Positions 41,617-50,663 are shown, numbered from the stretch's first letter. The stretch is DNA of 64,000 bases from Capsulimonas corticalis (GCF_003574315.2 NZ_AP025739.1:7440001-7504000), one strand, 5' to 3'. A program made the numbers and translations. Notes: a model not told the origin generated them from the sequence alone.

Positions 41617-41631
41617 GAAAAGTACTTTCTT

Positions 41632-42088
41632 TCAGGAGGCTTCGTTCAATATACCCACGTATGTGACCTGTCCCTGATGATATGTCATATTCCAGTACGG
41701 ATAAGAGATGATCTGCTCCATCGTCATCGGACCGAACGGCGTTTGCAGCTCCAGCGCCAGCTCTTCGTCGGATACGCCCTCGATGGCCGCCAGCAGTCCC
41801 GGCAGGTTCTCGGAGAGCGTGGCGCTCGCCGTCGCCCAGTCTTTGGCGATCGCGGCTTTTTCTTCGCCATACTGCTGAAACGACGTCAGCGGCCAATCGC
41901 GAGCCGTGACCACCGTGGTCGTGTACTTATTCAGCAGCGCACTCGGCGACCTGATCGACCATGGTTCGGCCTTTGTCCAGCGGGCTCCAGGCGCGGCTGC
42001 CTTCGGGCGCTCCCTGACCGGCGGCGATCAGATCCTGTGCGGCCTTCTCGGTAAGTCCGACGATATATTCCTGAACAGATTTCGGCAT
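41632..42088 (-). pseudogene. DinB-like (DUF664-type) gene with a frameshift
   Basis: Two overlapping minus-strand frames together give one DinB-family protein. The first part starts at ATG 42088 with AAAGGAG eight bases upstream and reads MPKSVQEYIVGLTEKAAQDL to TMVDQVAECAAE, then stops at 41927. The second part continues in another frame: LLNKYTTTVVTARDWPLTSF through QTPFGPMTMEQIISYPYWNMTYHQGQVTYVGILNEAS to 41632. The join falls around 41930-41945 in GCTGCTGAATAAG. Either a real mutation, a sequencing error or a programmed shift. DinB-fold proteins are metal-dependent thiol-linked transferases. Confidence 0.75.
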
Positions 42089-42465
42089 AGAGTAGTCTCC
42101 TTTGCGGATTACGCAGCGTGAGGGCGCCGGGGCGAAGACAGCAGCAGCCGGCGAAAGAACGGAAGATCTTCGAGAGGAGTAATACGACGTGGAGAGGGGC
42201 GCGTCCTGCGTCAATTGCAGTCCTGGGCGTGACCGATGATTGTTACGCACCCGTCCCACGACTGAAGCAGTGGGACGGGAGATGCAGTCTTTATGCCTGG
42301 CTCCGGCGTGAAGCCGAATCAAGTGCGGTCAAATTGGGTAGAACTAGGGCGAACGGTTCGCAGGATCGTTTCATCGGGAGGCGAGATCGTATTTGAAAAC
42401 GTTTGGCAGAACGTTCTCGGAGAGCGGATCTCGTCTCCCAACACTCACATGGCTCGCGCCAGCGG
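42089..42465. other. 377-bp spacer with a small hairpin
   Basis: No supported gene. CCGTCCCAC (42251-42259) and GTGGGACGG (42270-42278) form a 9-bp stem with a 10-base loop, without a following T tract. Some weak open frames exist on both strands but none has a family signature. Confidence 0.5.
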
Positions 42466-42672
42466 TCAGACTGCCGATGTCTCGGCGAGCTCCAGCCGGT
42501 GCGGCCACGCGACATGCTTCGAAGCCTCCAAAATCTCCAGCCCAATGAGCCGGCGGCCGCCGTCGTAATAGAGGATCAGGCCGTTCGGGCGATTCTCCGT
42601 GGCCTTGACGGGCGTGTCGCAAAAGAAAATGCTCACGGTATCCGAATTCGCATTGTGTGTAATTTTAGTCAT
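42466..42672 (-). CDS. DUF2283-family small protein
   Basis: A 68-residue protein: KITHNANSDTVSIFFCDTPVKATENRPNGLILYYDGGRRLIGLEILEASKHV matches the DUF2283 pattern (two beta hairpins, the final IGLEILEAS being the hallmark). Such proteins are often one half of a toxin-antitoxin-like pair, but no DUF4258-type partner is next to it. It stands alone on the minus strand. Confidence 0.75.
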   Translation of the reverse strand: MTKITHNANSDTVSIFFCDTPVKATENRPNGLILYYDGGRRLIGLEILEASKHVAWPHRLELAETSAV

Positions 42673-42827
42673 ATTGCTCTGTTATTCTTGGGGTGCGTTA
42701 AGAATAGCCATCCTCAGCTCGGGTGTGAGAGACGGCAAGACGCCATTGGCGAGCCAGGTAACGCGCGCCGTTGTCTTATATGAGCAATATCGCTGGTCTG
42801 AGGGGAAAAGTTGGGCGTAGACGAATT

Positions 42828-43613
42828 CTAAGATTCGTCTTCGGAGGCAGCGGCGGCCTCGGGCTTCGGCTTGCGGCGCAGCGAGCGCTTGGGCTTCGCC
42901 TTGCGCAGCCGAAACGCCTCGATCTTGCCGTGGTGATTGACCTGGTAGTAGGTGAATTCCGGCACGCCGTCGATCTCTTCTTCCGGATCGAAGGCCGCCA
43001 TCGTCAGCTTTCCGTCGGGGAGGAAGGCGCCGGTGTCGATGCCGATCTTGTTCGCCATGACGAGCGGCTGGAGCGTCGGGATAATCGTGTGGCCGAAGAC
43101 GACGATGGCGCCGAAGTCCTGCTCGCTTTCGATAAACTCGTCGCGAATCCACAGGCGCGGCTCGCGCGGCATCTCGGGAGCGTCGTGCGGGGGAATGCCG
43201 GCGTGGACAAAATGATATCGCCCAGCGGGATATTCCAGCAGGGTTCCGGCGATCAGGTCGCGGTCGGCTTCCGGAAGCTGGCTGAACCATTCGGGCGAAT
43301 GGATAATGCCATAGCTGGCGAGCGTCTCCCAGCCCCCATTAAAAAGCCAGAGGCTTTCTTCTTCGGGATCGAATCGCGCCGTCAGCAGCATATCTTCATG
43401 ATTGCCGCGTAAGAAGACAACACGCTCTTCGCCATGATGCGCGCGGAACTGGTGCAGCAGCTCAAAGACGCCGCGACTATCCGGCCCGCGATCGACATAG
43501 TCGCCCATAAAGACGACCGTATCCTCTGGAGCCAGTAAGTTCTGGATCAGATAGTTAAGCGCCGTGGCGAGCATCTCCGCCTGCCCATGAATGTCCCCGA
43601 TCGCATAAATCAT
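42828..43613 (-). CDS. PPP-family serine/threonine protein phosphatase-like enzyme
   Basis: A 261-residue metallophosphatase with the bacterial PPP signature: GDIHGQ at the N-terminus, GDYVDRGPDS, LRGNHE, then the His ligands in FVHAGIPP and VFGHT. It is similar to PrpA/ApaH-like phosphatases. The C-terminal 35 residues are Lys/Arg-rich, then acidic (KPKRSLRRKPKPEAAAASEDES). Could dephosphorylate Ser/Thr or hydrolyse diadenosine tetraphosphate. Confidence 0.88.
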   Translation of the reverse strand: MIYAIGDIHGQAEMLATALNYLIQNLLAPEDTVVFMGDYVDRGPDSRGVFELLHQFRAHHGEERVVFLRGNHEDMLLTARFDPEEESLWLFNGGWETLASYGIIHSPEWFSQLPEADRDLIAGTLLEYPAGRYHFVHAGIPPHDAPEMPREPRLWIRDEFIESEQDFGAIVVFGHTIIPTLQPLVMANKIGIDTGAFLPDGKLTMAAFDPEEEIDGVPEFTYYQVNHHGKIEAFRLRKAKPKRSLRRKPKPEAAAASEDES

Positions 43614-43670
43614 GATGAGAGTGTTGAGTAGCGCGCAACGGCGGCCGCGCGGCCGCCGTTGCGCGCGAGG

Positions 43671-45572
43671 CTACTTGAGGATGAACTCAACCTTACGCTT
43701 GTCGAAGCCTTCCGGCTCTTTCTTCGAATCGAATGTCCAGCGGTTCGCGCGCTCCGAGAACGCGGTGTAGCCGCTCAAGATGCTTGCGAGCAGCCGGCGC
43801 GGCGTGCGGCGGACGATGTTGACTTCCGTCAGCAGCGCCAGGAACGACGCGCCCTTGTGGTGGTGCTCCAGGATGGTGCGGACGATATCGTAGGTGGAGA
43901 CCGGGCCGCCCTCGACTTCCGAACGATAGTCGGTCAGCACGGAGAAGCGCTCGGCGTTCACATAGACATCCTTGTCGGTCTCGTTGCCGAAGCCGAAGAT
44001 GAACTCGGCGGGATCATCCGTTTTCTCCAGCGTGAAGACCGCTCCGGAGTCGGCGGCGATGTCGGCGTAGACGTCGAACAGGCCGTACACGAGCTGCACA
44101 TCGTAGTCCACGTAGACCGGGTACGCCGCGCCCGAGGCGTCGCGCAGGGTCACTTCGACGATGTTCGGCTCGGCGGGGAAGAACCCGCGCGGGACCTGCG
44201 CCAGCGGGAAGGTGCCGATCTCTTTGTGATGCGACTTGAGCACGAGGCGCAGCGACTTCGATTCGGCGGAGACGCCGTCGGGCCACAGCGTGACCTCGCC
44301 GTCTTCCTGATCGTTGACATCCTGCGCCAGCGGATCCAGGATCGCATCCTGAAGGCCGCGGTCAAACGCGTCGTCGGCCAGCGACTGGTCGAGGATCTCG
44401 CCATCGGCGGTCTCGAAGCGCGGCAGGACCGGGAAGGTCAGGGATTCCGGAACCTGTCCCAGGTACGGCGGCAGGGTGTCCGGCGCATGGAAGCGGCTGG
44501 TGCCGACCCAGATGAAGTCCTCGGCCTGCGTGCGCAGATACTCGGTGAGCGTGACGATATCGGCGTCGAACGTCTTGGATCCGGGCAGGACCTCGAAGAC
44601 ATTCTCCAGCAGCTCCTGCGCGGTGACGACTTCGTCGCGGTCCGCGAAGTAGCGCTGCAGCTCGGCCAGATCGCCTTCGGTGACGGACAGCGGCGCGGCG
44701 GGCTCGTCGCTGACTTCCGGGGCCAGGTCCTCGGCGCTTTCGCCGACGGTCGCGGCCAGCGCGGTCCACTCAGCGCGCACGTCTTCCAGAGCGGTCGCGG
44801 AGACCCAGCGATGGTCCGGAAGCGCGATAAACAGATCCGGGCTGCGGAACATCGCGTCGTAGAGCGCGGGGCCGTCGAAATCATCGTCGCCCAGGGCTTT
44901 CCAGGCGTAGTACTGAACGATCCGATTGTCCACGGGAGCGCCTTCGGCGGAATCCACAAGCACGCTGGCGGAGCCGACGGGATCGCTTTCCCAGTCCAGG
45001 CCCTCGGCGGCGGCGGCGAACGCGGCGACGCTATCCTTGGTCAGATAGTTATAGAAGAGGACGTCGGCTTCTTTCGGGCTTTCGATATCCAGAAGCCAGG
45101 CGCTAAGGCCGTACGAATCCTCGCCGCCGGCGAAGTAGGCGCTTCCCCGGAAAAGGCGCGGCGCGACCTGGTCGAAGTGCTCGTGGACGCGGCCGTAGAT
45201 GTGTCCCAGCTCGGTGGCGGCTTCGAGGACCGGCATCGGCTGGCCGTAGATCCCGACGATCTCCTCCAGCGTGCGGACCACGGGGCGCTGCTTATCGAGG
45301 TAGCGCTGCGTGACGTCCCAGCGGCGATCCACCGCGACAAAGCGGCGCGGGTTCGTCTCCAGCGTGTGCCGGACCAGACCGGTGGTGATCGCCTCATCGC
45401 CGATCTCCCGGACCAGTTCGCTGATGCGGGCCGGCTCGCCCAGGGCGACCAGGCCCTGATGCAGCCGAGCGATCAGCAGTTCATTGGCAAGATTCGCCTT
45501 GGGATCGGCGTCTGTTTGAGCGCCGGACTTCTTGCCGGTCGGCTTCTTTTCTGCGGTCTTCGTGGTCGCCAT
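43671..45572 (-). CDS. Large acidic protein of unknown function with winged-helix-like repeats
   Basis: A 633-residue soluble acidic protein with no family I can name. A basic N-terminal tail (ATTKTAEKKPTGKKSG) precedes a winged-helix-like segment (33-95: ARLHQGLVALGEPARISELV ... RRFVAVDRRWDV). A second similar unit lies at about 310-370 (YFADRDEVVTAQELLENV ... FIWVGTSRFHA), and a third near the C-terminus (ILEHHHKGASFLALLTEV ... RANRWTFDSKK), each ending in an aromatic strand, like HARE-HTH or RNA polymerase delta domains. Beta-rich parts lie between them. Same strand as the PPP phosphatase (57 bases downstream of it) and as rimO. Confidence 0.75.
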   Translation of the reverse strand: MATTKTAEKKPTGKKSGAQTDADPKANLANELLIARLHQGLVALGEPARISELVREIGDEAITTGLVRHTLETNPRRFVAVDRRWDVTQRYLDKQRPVVRTLEEIVGIYGQPMPVLEAATELGHIYGRVHEHFDQVAPRLFRGSAYFAGGEDSYGLSAWLLDIESPKEADVLFYNYLTKDSVAAFAAAAEGLDWESDPVGSASVLVDSAEGAPVDNRIVQYYAWKALGDDDFDGPALYDAMFRSPDLFIALPDHRWVSATALEDVRAEWTALAATVGESAEDLAPEVSDEPAAPLSVTEGDLAELQRYFADRDEVVTAQELLENVFEVLPGSKTFDADIVTLTEYLRTQAEDFIWVGTSRFHAPDTLPPYLGQVPESLTFPVLPRFETADGEILDQSLADDAFDRGLQDAILDPLAQDVNDQEDGEVTLWPDGVSAESKSLRLVLKSHHKEIGTFPLAQVPRGFFPAEPNIVEVTLRDASGAAYPVYVDYDVQLVYGLFDVYADIAADSGAVFTLEKTDDPAEFIFGFGNETDKDVYVNAERFSVLTDYRSEVEGGPVSTYDIVRTILEHHHKGASFLALLTEVNIVRRTPRRLLASILSGYTAFSERANRWTFDSKKEPEGFDKRKVEFILK

Positions 45573-45643
45573 GCGTTCTCCTCGAGATGATTGACAAATA
45601 GTGAATACGGCGCCCCGGCGCGCCCAGACTTACGGGTGAAAGA

Positions 45644-46969
45644 CTATACGGCGGCGGCGCAAAGGTCGTAGGGCAGCGCTTCGGTGACCCGCGCGCGCAC
45701 CACGGTTCCCGGCGCGGCGTCCGTTCCCGCGACCATTACCTCGCCGTCGATTTCCGGCGCATCGCGGAACGAGCGCCCCACGGCAGCCTCTCCGCGTCGG
45801 CCTTCAATCAGGACATCCAGCTCGCGGCCCACCCAGCGATTGTTTCGCTCCAGGCTGATCGGCTGCTGGATCGCCATCAAGGCGTCCTTGCGGCGGCGCA
45901 TGACGTCGTCGGGAATAGGATCGGCCATCTCATGCGCCGGCGTTCCCTCTTCCGACGAGAAGGTGAACACGCCGACACGGTCGAACCGCACATCACGCAC
46001 GAACTGCGCCAGGTTCTCGAACTGCTCTTCGGTTTCACCGGGAAAGCCAACCAAAAACGTGGTGCGCAGCGTCAGATCCGGGATCGCTTCGCGCATCCGG
46101 TCGAACAAGCGCCGATACTGATCGACATTGCCGCCGCGCTTCATCTTATTGAGCATGGCGTCGTCGCCGTGCTGGAGCGGCATATCGATATAGGGAATGA
46201 CCTGCGGCAGGCTGTTGATCGCCTCGATCAGCGCGGGCCGCACCATCGTCGGATAGCAGTACAGTAGGCGCAGCCACAGGATGCCCGGAACCGCCGAAAG
46301 CTTTTCGAGAAGCTCGGGCAGCGCAAGGCGACCGTAAAGGTCCATGCCGTACGCCGTGGTGTCCTGGGCGACCAGATTTAACTCGACCGCTCCCGACGCC
46401 GCCAGCTGCGTCGCTTCCTGAACAAGCCGTTCAATCGGCTTGGAGCGATGCTTGCCGCGAATGCCGGGAATCGCGCAGAACGTACAGGTATGGTCGCAGC
46501 CTTCGGAAACTTTCAGGTAAGCGGTCCAGGGAGAGCCCGAAGCGCGCAGCCGGACGGGGGGAACCAGCGGGTACTTGTCGGCGACCGCCATGACAAGGTT
46601 CTTCTGGCCGGGACGCGGGCCAAAAACGACGTTGCCGACGGCGGGGGCGCTTTCGATTCCCAGAAACGCATCGACTTCCGGGATTTCCTTCGCCAGCTCC
46701 GCGCCGTAGCGCTGCGCGAGGCATCCGGTCACAATCACGCGGGACAGCTTGCCGCGCTTTTTCAGCCGCACGGCGTCCAGGATCGCATTGATGCTTTCTT
46801 CCTTGGCGCTCTCGATGAATCCGCAGGTGTTGACGATCAGGACATCCGCGTCCTGCTTATCTCCCACGAACTGCACATCGCCTTCTCCGGCGAGCGCGCC
46901 CAGCATCTCCTCGCCATCCACCTGATTTTTGGCGCAGCCCAGCTGCACCAGACCGACTTTGGTTGTCAA
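45644..46969 (-). CDS. rimO: Ribosomal protein S12 methylthiotransferase RimO
   Basis: A 441-residue radical-SAM methylthiotransferase that modifies Asp88 of ribosomal protein S12. N-terminal UPF0004 domain (KVGLVQLGCAKNQVDGEEMLG, VNTCGFI, VTGCLAQRY), radical-SAM cluster CDHTCTFC and C-terminal TRAM domain. The KNQVD sequence is specific for RimO rather than MiaB. A TTG start at 46969 with GGAG upstream gives the usual length; a GTG 39 bases earlier is less likely. Confidence 0.93.
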   Translation of the reverse strand: MTTKVGLVQLGCAKNQVDGEEMLGALAGEGDVQFVGDKQDADVLIVNTCGFIESAKEESINAILDAVRLKKRGKLSRVIVTGCLAQRYGAELAKEIPEVDAFLGIESAPAVGNVVFGPRPGQKNLVMAVADKYPLVPPVRLRASGSPWTAYLKVSEGCDHTCTFCAIPGIRGKHRSKPIERLVQEATQLAASGAVELNLVAQDTTAYGMDLYGRLALPELLEKLSAVPGILWLRLLYCYPTMVRPALIEAINSLPQVIPYIDMPLQHGDDAMLNKMKRGGNVDQYRRLFDRMREAIPDLTLRTTFLVGFPGETEEQFENLAQFVRDVRFDRVGVFTFSSEEGTPAHEMADPIPDDVMRRRKDALMAIQQPISLERNNRWVGRELDVLIEGRRGEAAVGRSFRDAPEIDGEVMVAGTDAAPGTVVRARVTEALPYDLCAAAV

Positions 46970-47073
46970 AAGATCATTACTCCGGCGCTCAGCGAATCGC
47001 CGGCGCACACAAAAACACCGCGATAGTTTACCCGGAAAGACAGAGCAGTGTCAAATCGCGATAAGCGCTTTCC

Positions 47074-47103
47074 TTGACAAAAACCTTGCGGGCGCCCCAT
47101 AAT
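47074..47103 (+). promoter_or_regulatory. Promoter of the ferredoxin-NADP reductase gene
   Basis: TTGACA (47074-47079), 18-bp spacer and CATAAT (47098-47103). It is followed by a leader of about 50 bases and GGGGAG before the TTG start. Confidence 0.75.
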
Positions 47104-47157
47104 AACGGGGCTAAAGTACAGTATTTCAAGAAATCATTTGCAAAGTGGGGAGTTACC

Positions 47158-48171
47158 TTGGCGGAAAACGCGATCAATCCAGAAGAAATTTTTGACATAG
47201 CGATTATTGGCTCCGGACCGGTTGGCCTCTATGCGGCTTACTACGCGGGCCTTCGCGGCATGAAGACGAAGATCATAGACAGCCTCCCCGAAGTCGGCGG
47301 CCAGCTTTCGGCGCTGTATCCGGAGAAGTACATCTTCGACGTCGCCGGCTACGCCAAGGTGTACGCCCGCGACCTCGTCGCCAACCTGAACGAGCAGGCG
47401 ATCCAGTACGATCCGACCCTGGCGCTCGACCAGAAGGTCACCAAACTGATTCCCGGCGACGTGATCACGCTGGAGACTGACAAGGGCCAGACGCACTACG
47501 CCAAGTCCGTCATCATCGCGGCTGGCGTCGGCGCGTTCATGCCCCGCAAGATGGATGTCCCGGGACTCGCCGAGCTTGAAGGACGCGGCCTGCACTACTT
47601 CGTCAGCGACAAGGGTTCGCTCGCCGGCAAGAAGCTCGTGATCGTCGGCGGCGGTGACAGCGCCTTCGACTGGTCGATCAACCTGCACGAGAACGCCGTC
47701 AGCGTCACCCAGATCCACCGCTCGGACAAGTTCAAGGCGCACGAAGACACGATCGAAAAGGTGAAGTCGCTTCCGATCGACCTGCGCACCTTCCATGAGC
47801 TGAAGGAAGTCCACGGCGAAGAGCATGTCGAGGCCGTCACCATCTTCGACAACCGCACCAAGGAAGAGTTCAAGCTGGAGTGTGAAGCGCTGCTGCTGAA
47901 CCTCGGCTTCCTGACGAACCTTGGCCCGATCAAGGAATGGGGGCTGGAGATCGAGAAGAACTCCATCTTCGTCAACTCGCGCATGGAAACGAACATCGCT
48001 GGCGTCTACGCCGCCGGCGACATCTGCACCTACGACGGCAAGCTCAAACTGATCGCCACCGGCTTCGGCGAAGCCGCCATCGCCGTCAACCACGCCAAGG
48101 GTTTCGTCGACCCCACCGCGAAGGTCAACCCCGGCCACTCCTCGGACCAGGCCGACAAGCCCAAGCACTAA
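47158..48171 (+). CDS. Ferredoxin--NADP+ reductase, thioredoxin-reductase-like type
   Basis: A 337-residue FAD enzyme. FAD motif DIAIIGSGPVGLYAAYYAGLRG, NADP motif KKLVIVGGGDSAFDWSINL, and the second FAD motif NIAGVYAAGDICTYDGKLKLIATGFGEAAIAVNHA. The redox-active CxxC of thioredoxin reductase is absent (the segment reads GGGDSAFDW without Cys), so it is of the YumC/ferredoxin-NADP reductase group. The TTG start at 47158 has GGGGAG five bases upstream; the frame beginning earlier would include the promoter. Confidence 0.92.
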   Translation: MAENAINPEEIFDIAIIGSGPVGLYAAYYAGLRGMKTKIIDSLPEVGGQLSALYPEKYIFDVAGYAKVYARDLVANLNEQAIQYDPTLALDQKVTKLIPGDVITLETDKGQTHYAKSVIIAAGVGAFMPRKMDVPGLAELEGRGLHYFVSDKGSLAGKKLVIVGGGDSAFDWSINLHENAVSVTQIHRSDKFKAHEDTIEKVKSLPIDLRTFHELKEVHGEEHVEAVTIFDNRTKEEFKLECEALLLNLGFLTNLGPIKEWGLEIEKNSIFVNSRMETNIAGVYAAGDICTYDGKLKLIATGFGEAAIAVNHAKGFVDPTAKVNPGHSSDQADKPKH

Positions 48172-48196
48172 GCTTTCGTGAAATAGTGACAAAACG

Positions 48197-48240
48197 AAAC
48201 AGCGCCTTCCCGATTGGGGAGGCGCTGTTTTGCTTTCCTC
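48197..48240 (+). terminator. Intrinsic terminator after ferredoxin-NADP reductase
   Basis: AAACAGCGCCTTCCC pairs with GGGGAGGCGCTGTTT around GATT (one mismatch), followed by TGCTTTCCT. Placed 26 bases after the stop. Confidence 0.85.
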
Positions 48241-48260
48241 ACAGTTGTGGGGCTCCATGT

Positions 48261-48266
48261 TATAAT
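48261..48266 (+). promoter_or_regulatory. Extended -10 box before the lipoprotein gene
   Basis: TGTTATAAT, an extended -10 element with consensus TATAAT, lies about 30 bases upstream of the ATG at 48298. GGGGGC in front of the ATG is a possible ribosome binding site. Confidence 0.6.
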
Positions 48267-48297
48267 GAGATAGTTTTGACCACGGATGGGGGCTTAC

Positions 48298-49341
48298 ATG
48301 AAGATTCTCACAAATGCGCCAAAGACGATCGCAGCCATTCGGCTTGCCATCGGCGCCTTTGCCGTCGCCGCGACGATGACGATGTCGTCTTGCGGCGGGG
48401 TTGGGCCGTCGTCAATCGCGGCGGGGCCGTCCGCGTCCGATACGACCGGAGTCATGGAAGATGCGGCGATTGCGAGCGTCACGGGGACGCCGGACCTTGG
48501 CGCTGGGGCCAGCCTGCATGGCAAGCAAGTCTTCCCGACCAACAACGCCTGGAATACGGCAATTGATACGGCGCCGGTCGATCCGAACTCGAATACGCTC
48601 ATCGCATCCATCGGCGCGGCGACGCATATTCATCCGGATTTTGGCAGTAACGCCTCGTATGGCATTCCTTATGTCGTCGTCAGCGGAACGCAGGCGAAAG
48701 TCCCGGTCTCATTTGTTTACGCCAGCGAGAGCGACAAAGGCCCCTACCCGATTCCCGCGAACGCGCCGATCGAAGGCGGCTCCGACGGCCATGTTCTGGT
48801 CATTGACCGCGACCACTGGCTGCTCTACGAAATGTTCTCCGCCAATCGCCCCGCCGGCGGCAAGGGCTGGACGGCGGGCGCGGGCGCGATCTGGAATTTG
48901 AATACGAACGCGACACGGCCAGCCGGATGGACCAGCGCCGACGCCGCCGGGCTTCCCATCTTCCCCGGGCTGGTCCGCCGCGATGAGGTGACCGCCGGTG
49001 TTATCAAACACGCCATTCGATTCACCTGCGTCCATACGCGCCACGCCTACACCGCCCCCGCAAGTCACTTCGCGAGCAGCCTGACCGGCGCACAGTATCC
49101 CCCCATGGGCATGCGCGTCCGCCTGAAAGCAAGCGTCAACATCTCTGGTTACCCCGCTGGGGCCAAAGTGGTTCTCACCGCCATGAAGAAGTACGGCATG
49201 ATCCTCGCCGACAACGGCAGCAACTGGTACTTCCAGGGGATGACCGACACCCATTGGAACGACAATGACATGAACACGCTCAAGCAGCTCAAGGGAAGCG
49301 ATTTTGAGGTCGTCAAGATGGGGACGATCGTCACCAGATAG
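48298..49341 (+). CDS. Conserved putative lipoprotein of unknown function
   Basis: A 347-residue exported protein. The N-terminal signal ends in TMSSCGG, a lipobox, so it is probably lipid-anchored at Cys (near 32). The rest is recognisable as a widely conserved but unnamed family: FPTNNAWNTAIDTAPVDPNSN, HIHPDFGS, YGIPYVVV, YPIPANAPIEGGSDGHVLVIDRD, PAGWTSADAAGLPIFPGLVRRDEV, PPMGMRVRLKASVNISGY and KKYGMILADNGS. No activity is known; the fold appears all-beta. Single-gene transcript. Confidence 0.75.
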   Translation: MKILTNAPKTIAAIRLAIGAFAVAATMTMSSCGGVGPSSIAAGPSASDTTGVMEDAAIASVTGTPDLGAGASLHGKQVFPTNNAWNTAIDTAPVDPNSNTLIASIGAATHIHPDFGSNASYGIPYVVVSGTQAKVPVSFVYASESDKGPYPIPANAPIEGGSDGHVLVIDRDHWLLYEMFSANRPAGGKGWTAGAGAIWNLNTNATRPAGWTSADAAGLPIFPGLVRRDEVTAGVIKHAIRFTCVHTRHAYTAPASHFASSLTGAQYPPMGMRVRLKASVNISGYPAGAKVVLTAMKKYGMILADNGSNWYFQGMTDTHWNDNDMNTLKQLKGSDFEVVKMGTIVTR

Positions 49342-49370
49342 TCGCGGTTTAAGCCGTCAACTCAGGGTTA

Positions 49371-50414
49371 TCAAACCCCGGGCCGCCCTCGATTTGGGGC
49401 GCTCACCGATGAACGGATAATAACCTCGCCGCGCAGCAGCGCTTTTTCGCCGGGCGTCGCGCCGTTTCTCATTTGCGCCATGATGACATCCACCGCACGC
49501 TGACCGATCATGCGCAGCGGGTGATGGATCGTGGTAAGTGGCGGGCTGGAGGCGGCGCCTTCGGGATTGTTGTTGATCCCGATGATGGAGATGTCGTCCG
49601 GGACTTTTAATCCAAACTCGTGGATCGCCTGCATCACGCCAAAGGCGATCCAGTCGTCGCCGCACACGATCGCGGTGGGCAAGCTTGCCGGATCGCCGGT
49701 GAGCAGTTCGCGCATGCGCCGGTATCCCGTGGCGGCGTTATATCTGCCGGGAAAGATCGAGCGCTCGTCGATCTCAATGCCCCATTCCGCAAGCGCCAGG
49801 CGATACCCCTGCTCGCGGCCCGAACTGCTCAGAAAGCTCGTATCCCCGCTAAAGAGCGCAATTTTCCGATGTCCCGCTTCCAGCAGATAGTTGGCCGCGT
49901 CATGCCCGGCGCCGACATTGTCCAGATCGACAACCGTAAGGGAAGGCTCCATGTGGCTCTCGCCGACGCACACGAAGGGGATGTGCGTTTTGTGAAACGA
50001 GACGAGTAATTCGTCCGGCAGAGTGGGAAGCATCAGGATCAGACCGTCGCAGCGTCCGTCGAAATACCGGACGGCGTTTTCGTACGCTTGCTCCCAGGTG
50101 TCCTCGGTCATAATCAGCGTGCTCTGACCGTAAGTCTTAGACGCTTCGAAGATTCCATCCAGGATCGGTCCGAAGTACCGATCCGACGCCAGCGCGCTCC
50201 AGTTGCAGTCAGCCATCAAAACGCCGATGATGTCCGTGTACCGGCGCGCCGCGCCGCGGCTATTGCTGCCCGGCCGATAGCCCATCTCCTCGACCATGCG
50301 AAGAATACGCTCCTGGGTCTCCGGACTGGCCGCGCCGCGCCGCTTATTTAACACGGACGAAACCGTCATCGCCGAAACGCCGCACGCCTTTGCAATATCC
50401 CTGATGGTCGCCAC
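49371..50414 (-). CDS. LacI-family transcriptional regulator
   Basis: A 347-residue repressor. HTH at the N-terminus (TIRDIAKACGVSAMTVSSVLNKRRGAASPETQERILRMVEEMGYRPG) and a periplasmic-binding-protein-like sensor (IIGVLMADCN ... FDGRCDGLILMLPTLPDELL ... PTAIVCGDDWIAFGVMQAIHEFGLKVPDDISIIGINN). The GTG at 50414 has AAAGGA six bases upstream. Divergent from the prepilin-type gene. Probable binding sites lie at 50466-50481 and 50594-50606, so it would control both itself and the prepilin gene. Confidence 0.92.
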   Translation of the reverse strand: MATIRDIAKACGVSAMTVSSVLNKRRGAASPETQERILRMVEEMGYRPGSNSRGAARRYTDIIGVLMADCNWSALASDRYFGPILDGIFEASKTYGQSTLIMTEDTWEQAYENAVRYFDGRCDGLILMLPTLPDELLVSFHKTHIPFVCVGESHMEPSLTVVDLDNVGAGHDAANYLLEAGHRKIALFSGDTSFLSSSGREQGYRLALAEWGIEIDERSIFPGRYNAATGYRRMRELLTGDPASLPTAIVCGDDWIAFGVMQAIHEFGLKVPDDISIIGINNNPEGAASSPPLTTIHHPLRMIGQRAVDVIMAQMRNGATPGEKALLRGEVIIRSSVSAPNRGRPGV

Positions 50415-50465
50415 AGAAAGTCCTTTTGCCAGCCGCCGCCATCGTCGCAAGGCGATTGAAAGCCA

Positions 50466-50481
50466 TTTGTAAACTTACAAA
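50466..50481. promoter_or_regulatory. LacI-type operator, regulator-proximal
   Basis: TTTGTAA-AC-TTACAAA: perfect 7-bp arms around a 2-bp centre, 52 bases before the LacI start. Typical symmetry of a LacI-family operator; the site at 50594-50606 shares the GTAA..TTACAAA core. Confidence 0.7.
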
Positions 50482-50547
50482 CATGGTAGCATGGGACGTT
50501 CCGAATGTCAACCGGGAGCCGAGAAGAAAGTGGTCTCAAAAAAACGC

Positions 50548-50576
50548 TTGACAGACAGTAGCGACAGTGATATAAT
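50548..50576 (+). promoter_or_regulatory. Consensus promoter of the prepilin-type gene
   Basis: TTGACA (50548-50553), 17-bp spacer, TATAAT (50571-50576): both hexamers exactly consensus. Transcription should begin near 50583, immediately before the operator-like palindrome at 50594. Confidence 0.9.
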
Positions 50577-50593
50577 TTTATTATAAACTTAAC

Positions 50594-50606
50594 GTAAGCT
50601 TACAAA
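50594..50606. promoter_or_regulatory. LacI-type operator, prepilin-gene proximal
   Basis: GTAAGCTTAC is a perfect 10-bp palindrome followed by AAA, giving the same right half (TTACAAA) as the operator at 50466-50481. It starts about 10 bases after the predicted transcription start, where a bound repressor would block elongation. Confidence 0.65.
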
Positions 50607-50663
50607 CCACTCTTATTGTCCAATCAATCATCTCTCATGGGAGATTTCGAAGAAGGAATAATC

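Noticed and set aside
43659-45590. 643-codon plus-strand frame opposite the acidic 633-residue protein
   Set aside because: The minus-strand frame has an acidic, structured protein with a proper start; the plus-strand protein is an Arg/Gly/Val-rich antisense shadow.
47134-48258. 374-codon minus-strand frame opposite ferredoxin-NADP reductase
   Set aside because: Antisense shadow of a clear flavoenzyme with FAD and NADP motifs and its own promoter and terminator.
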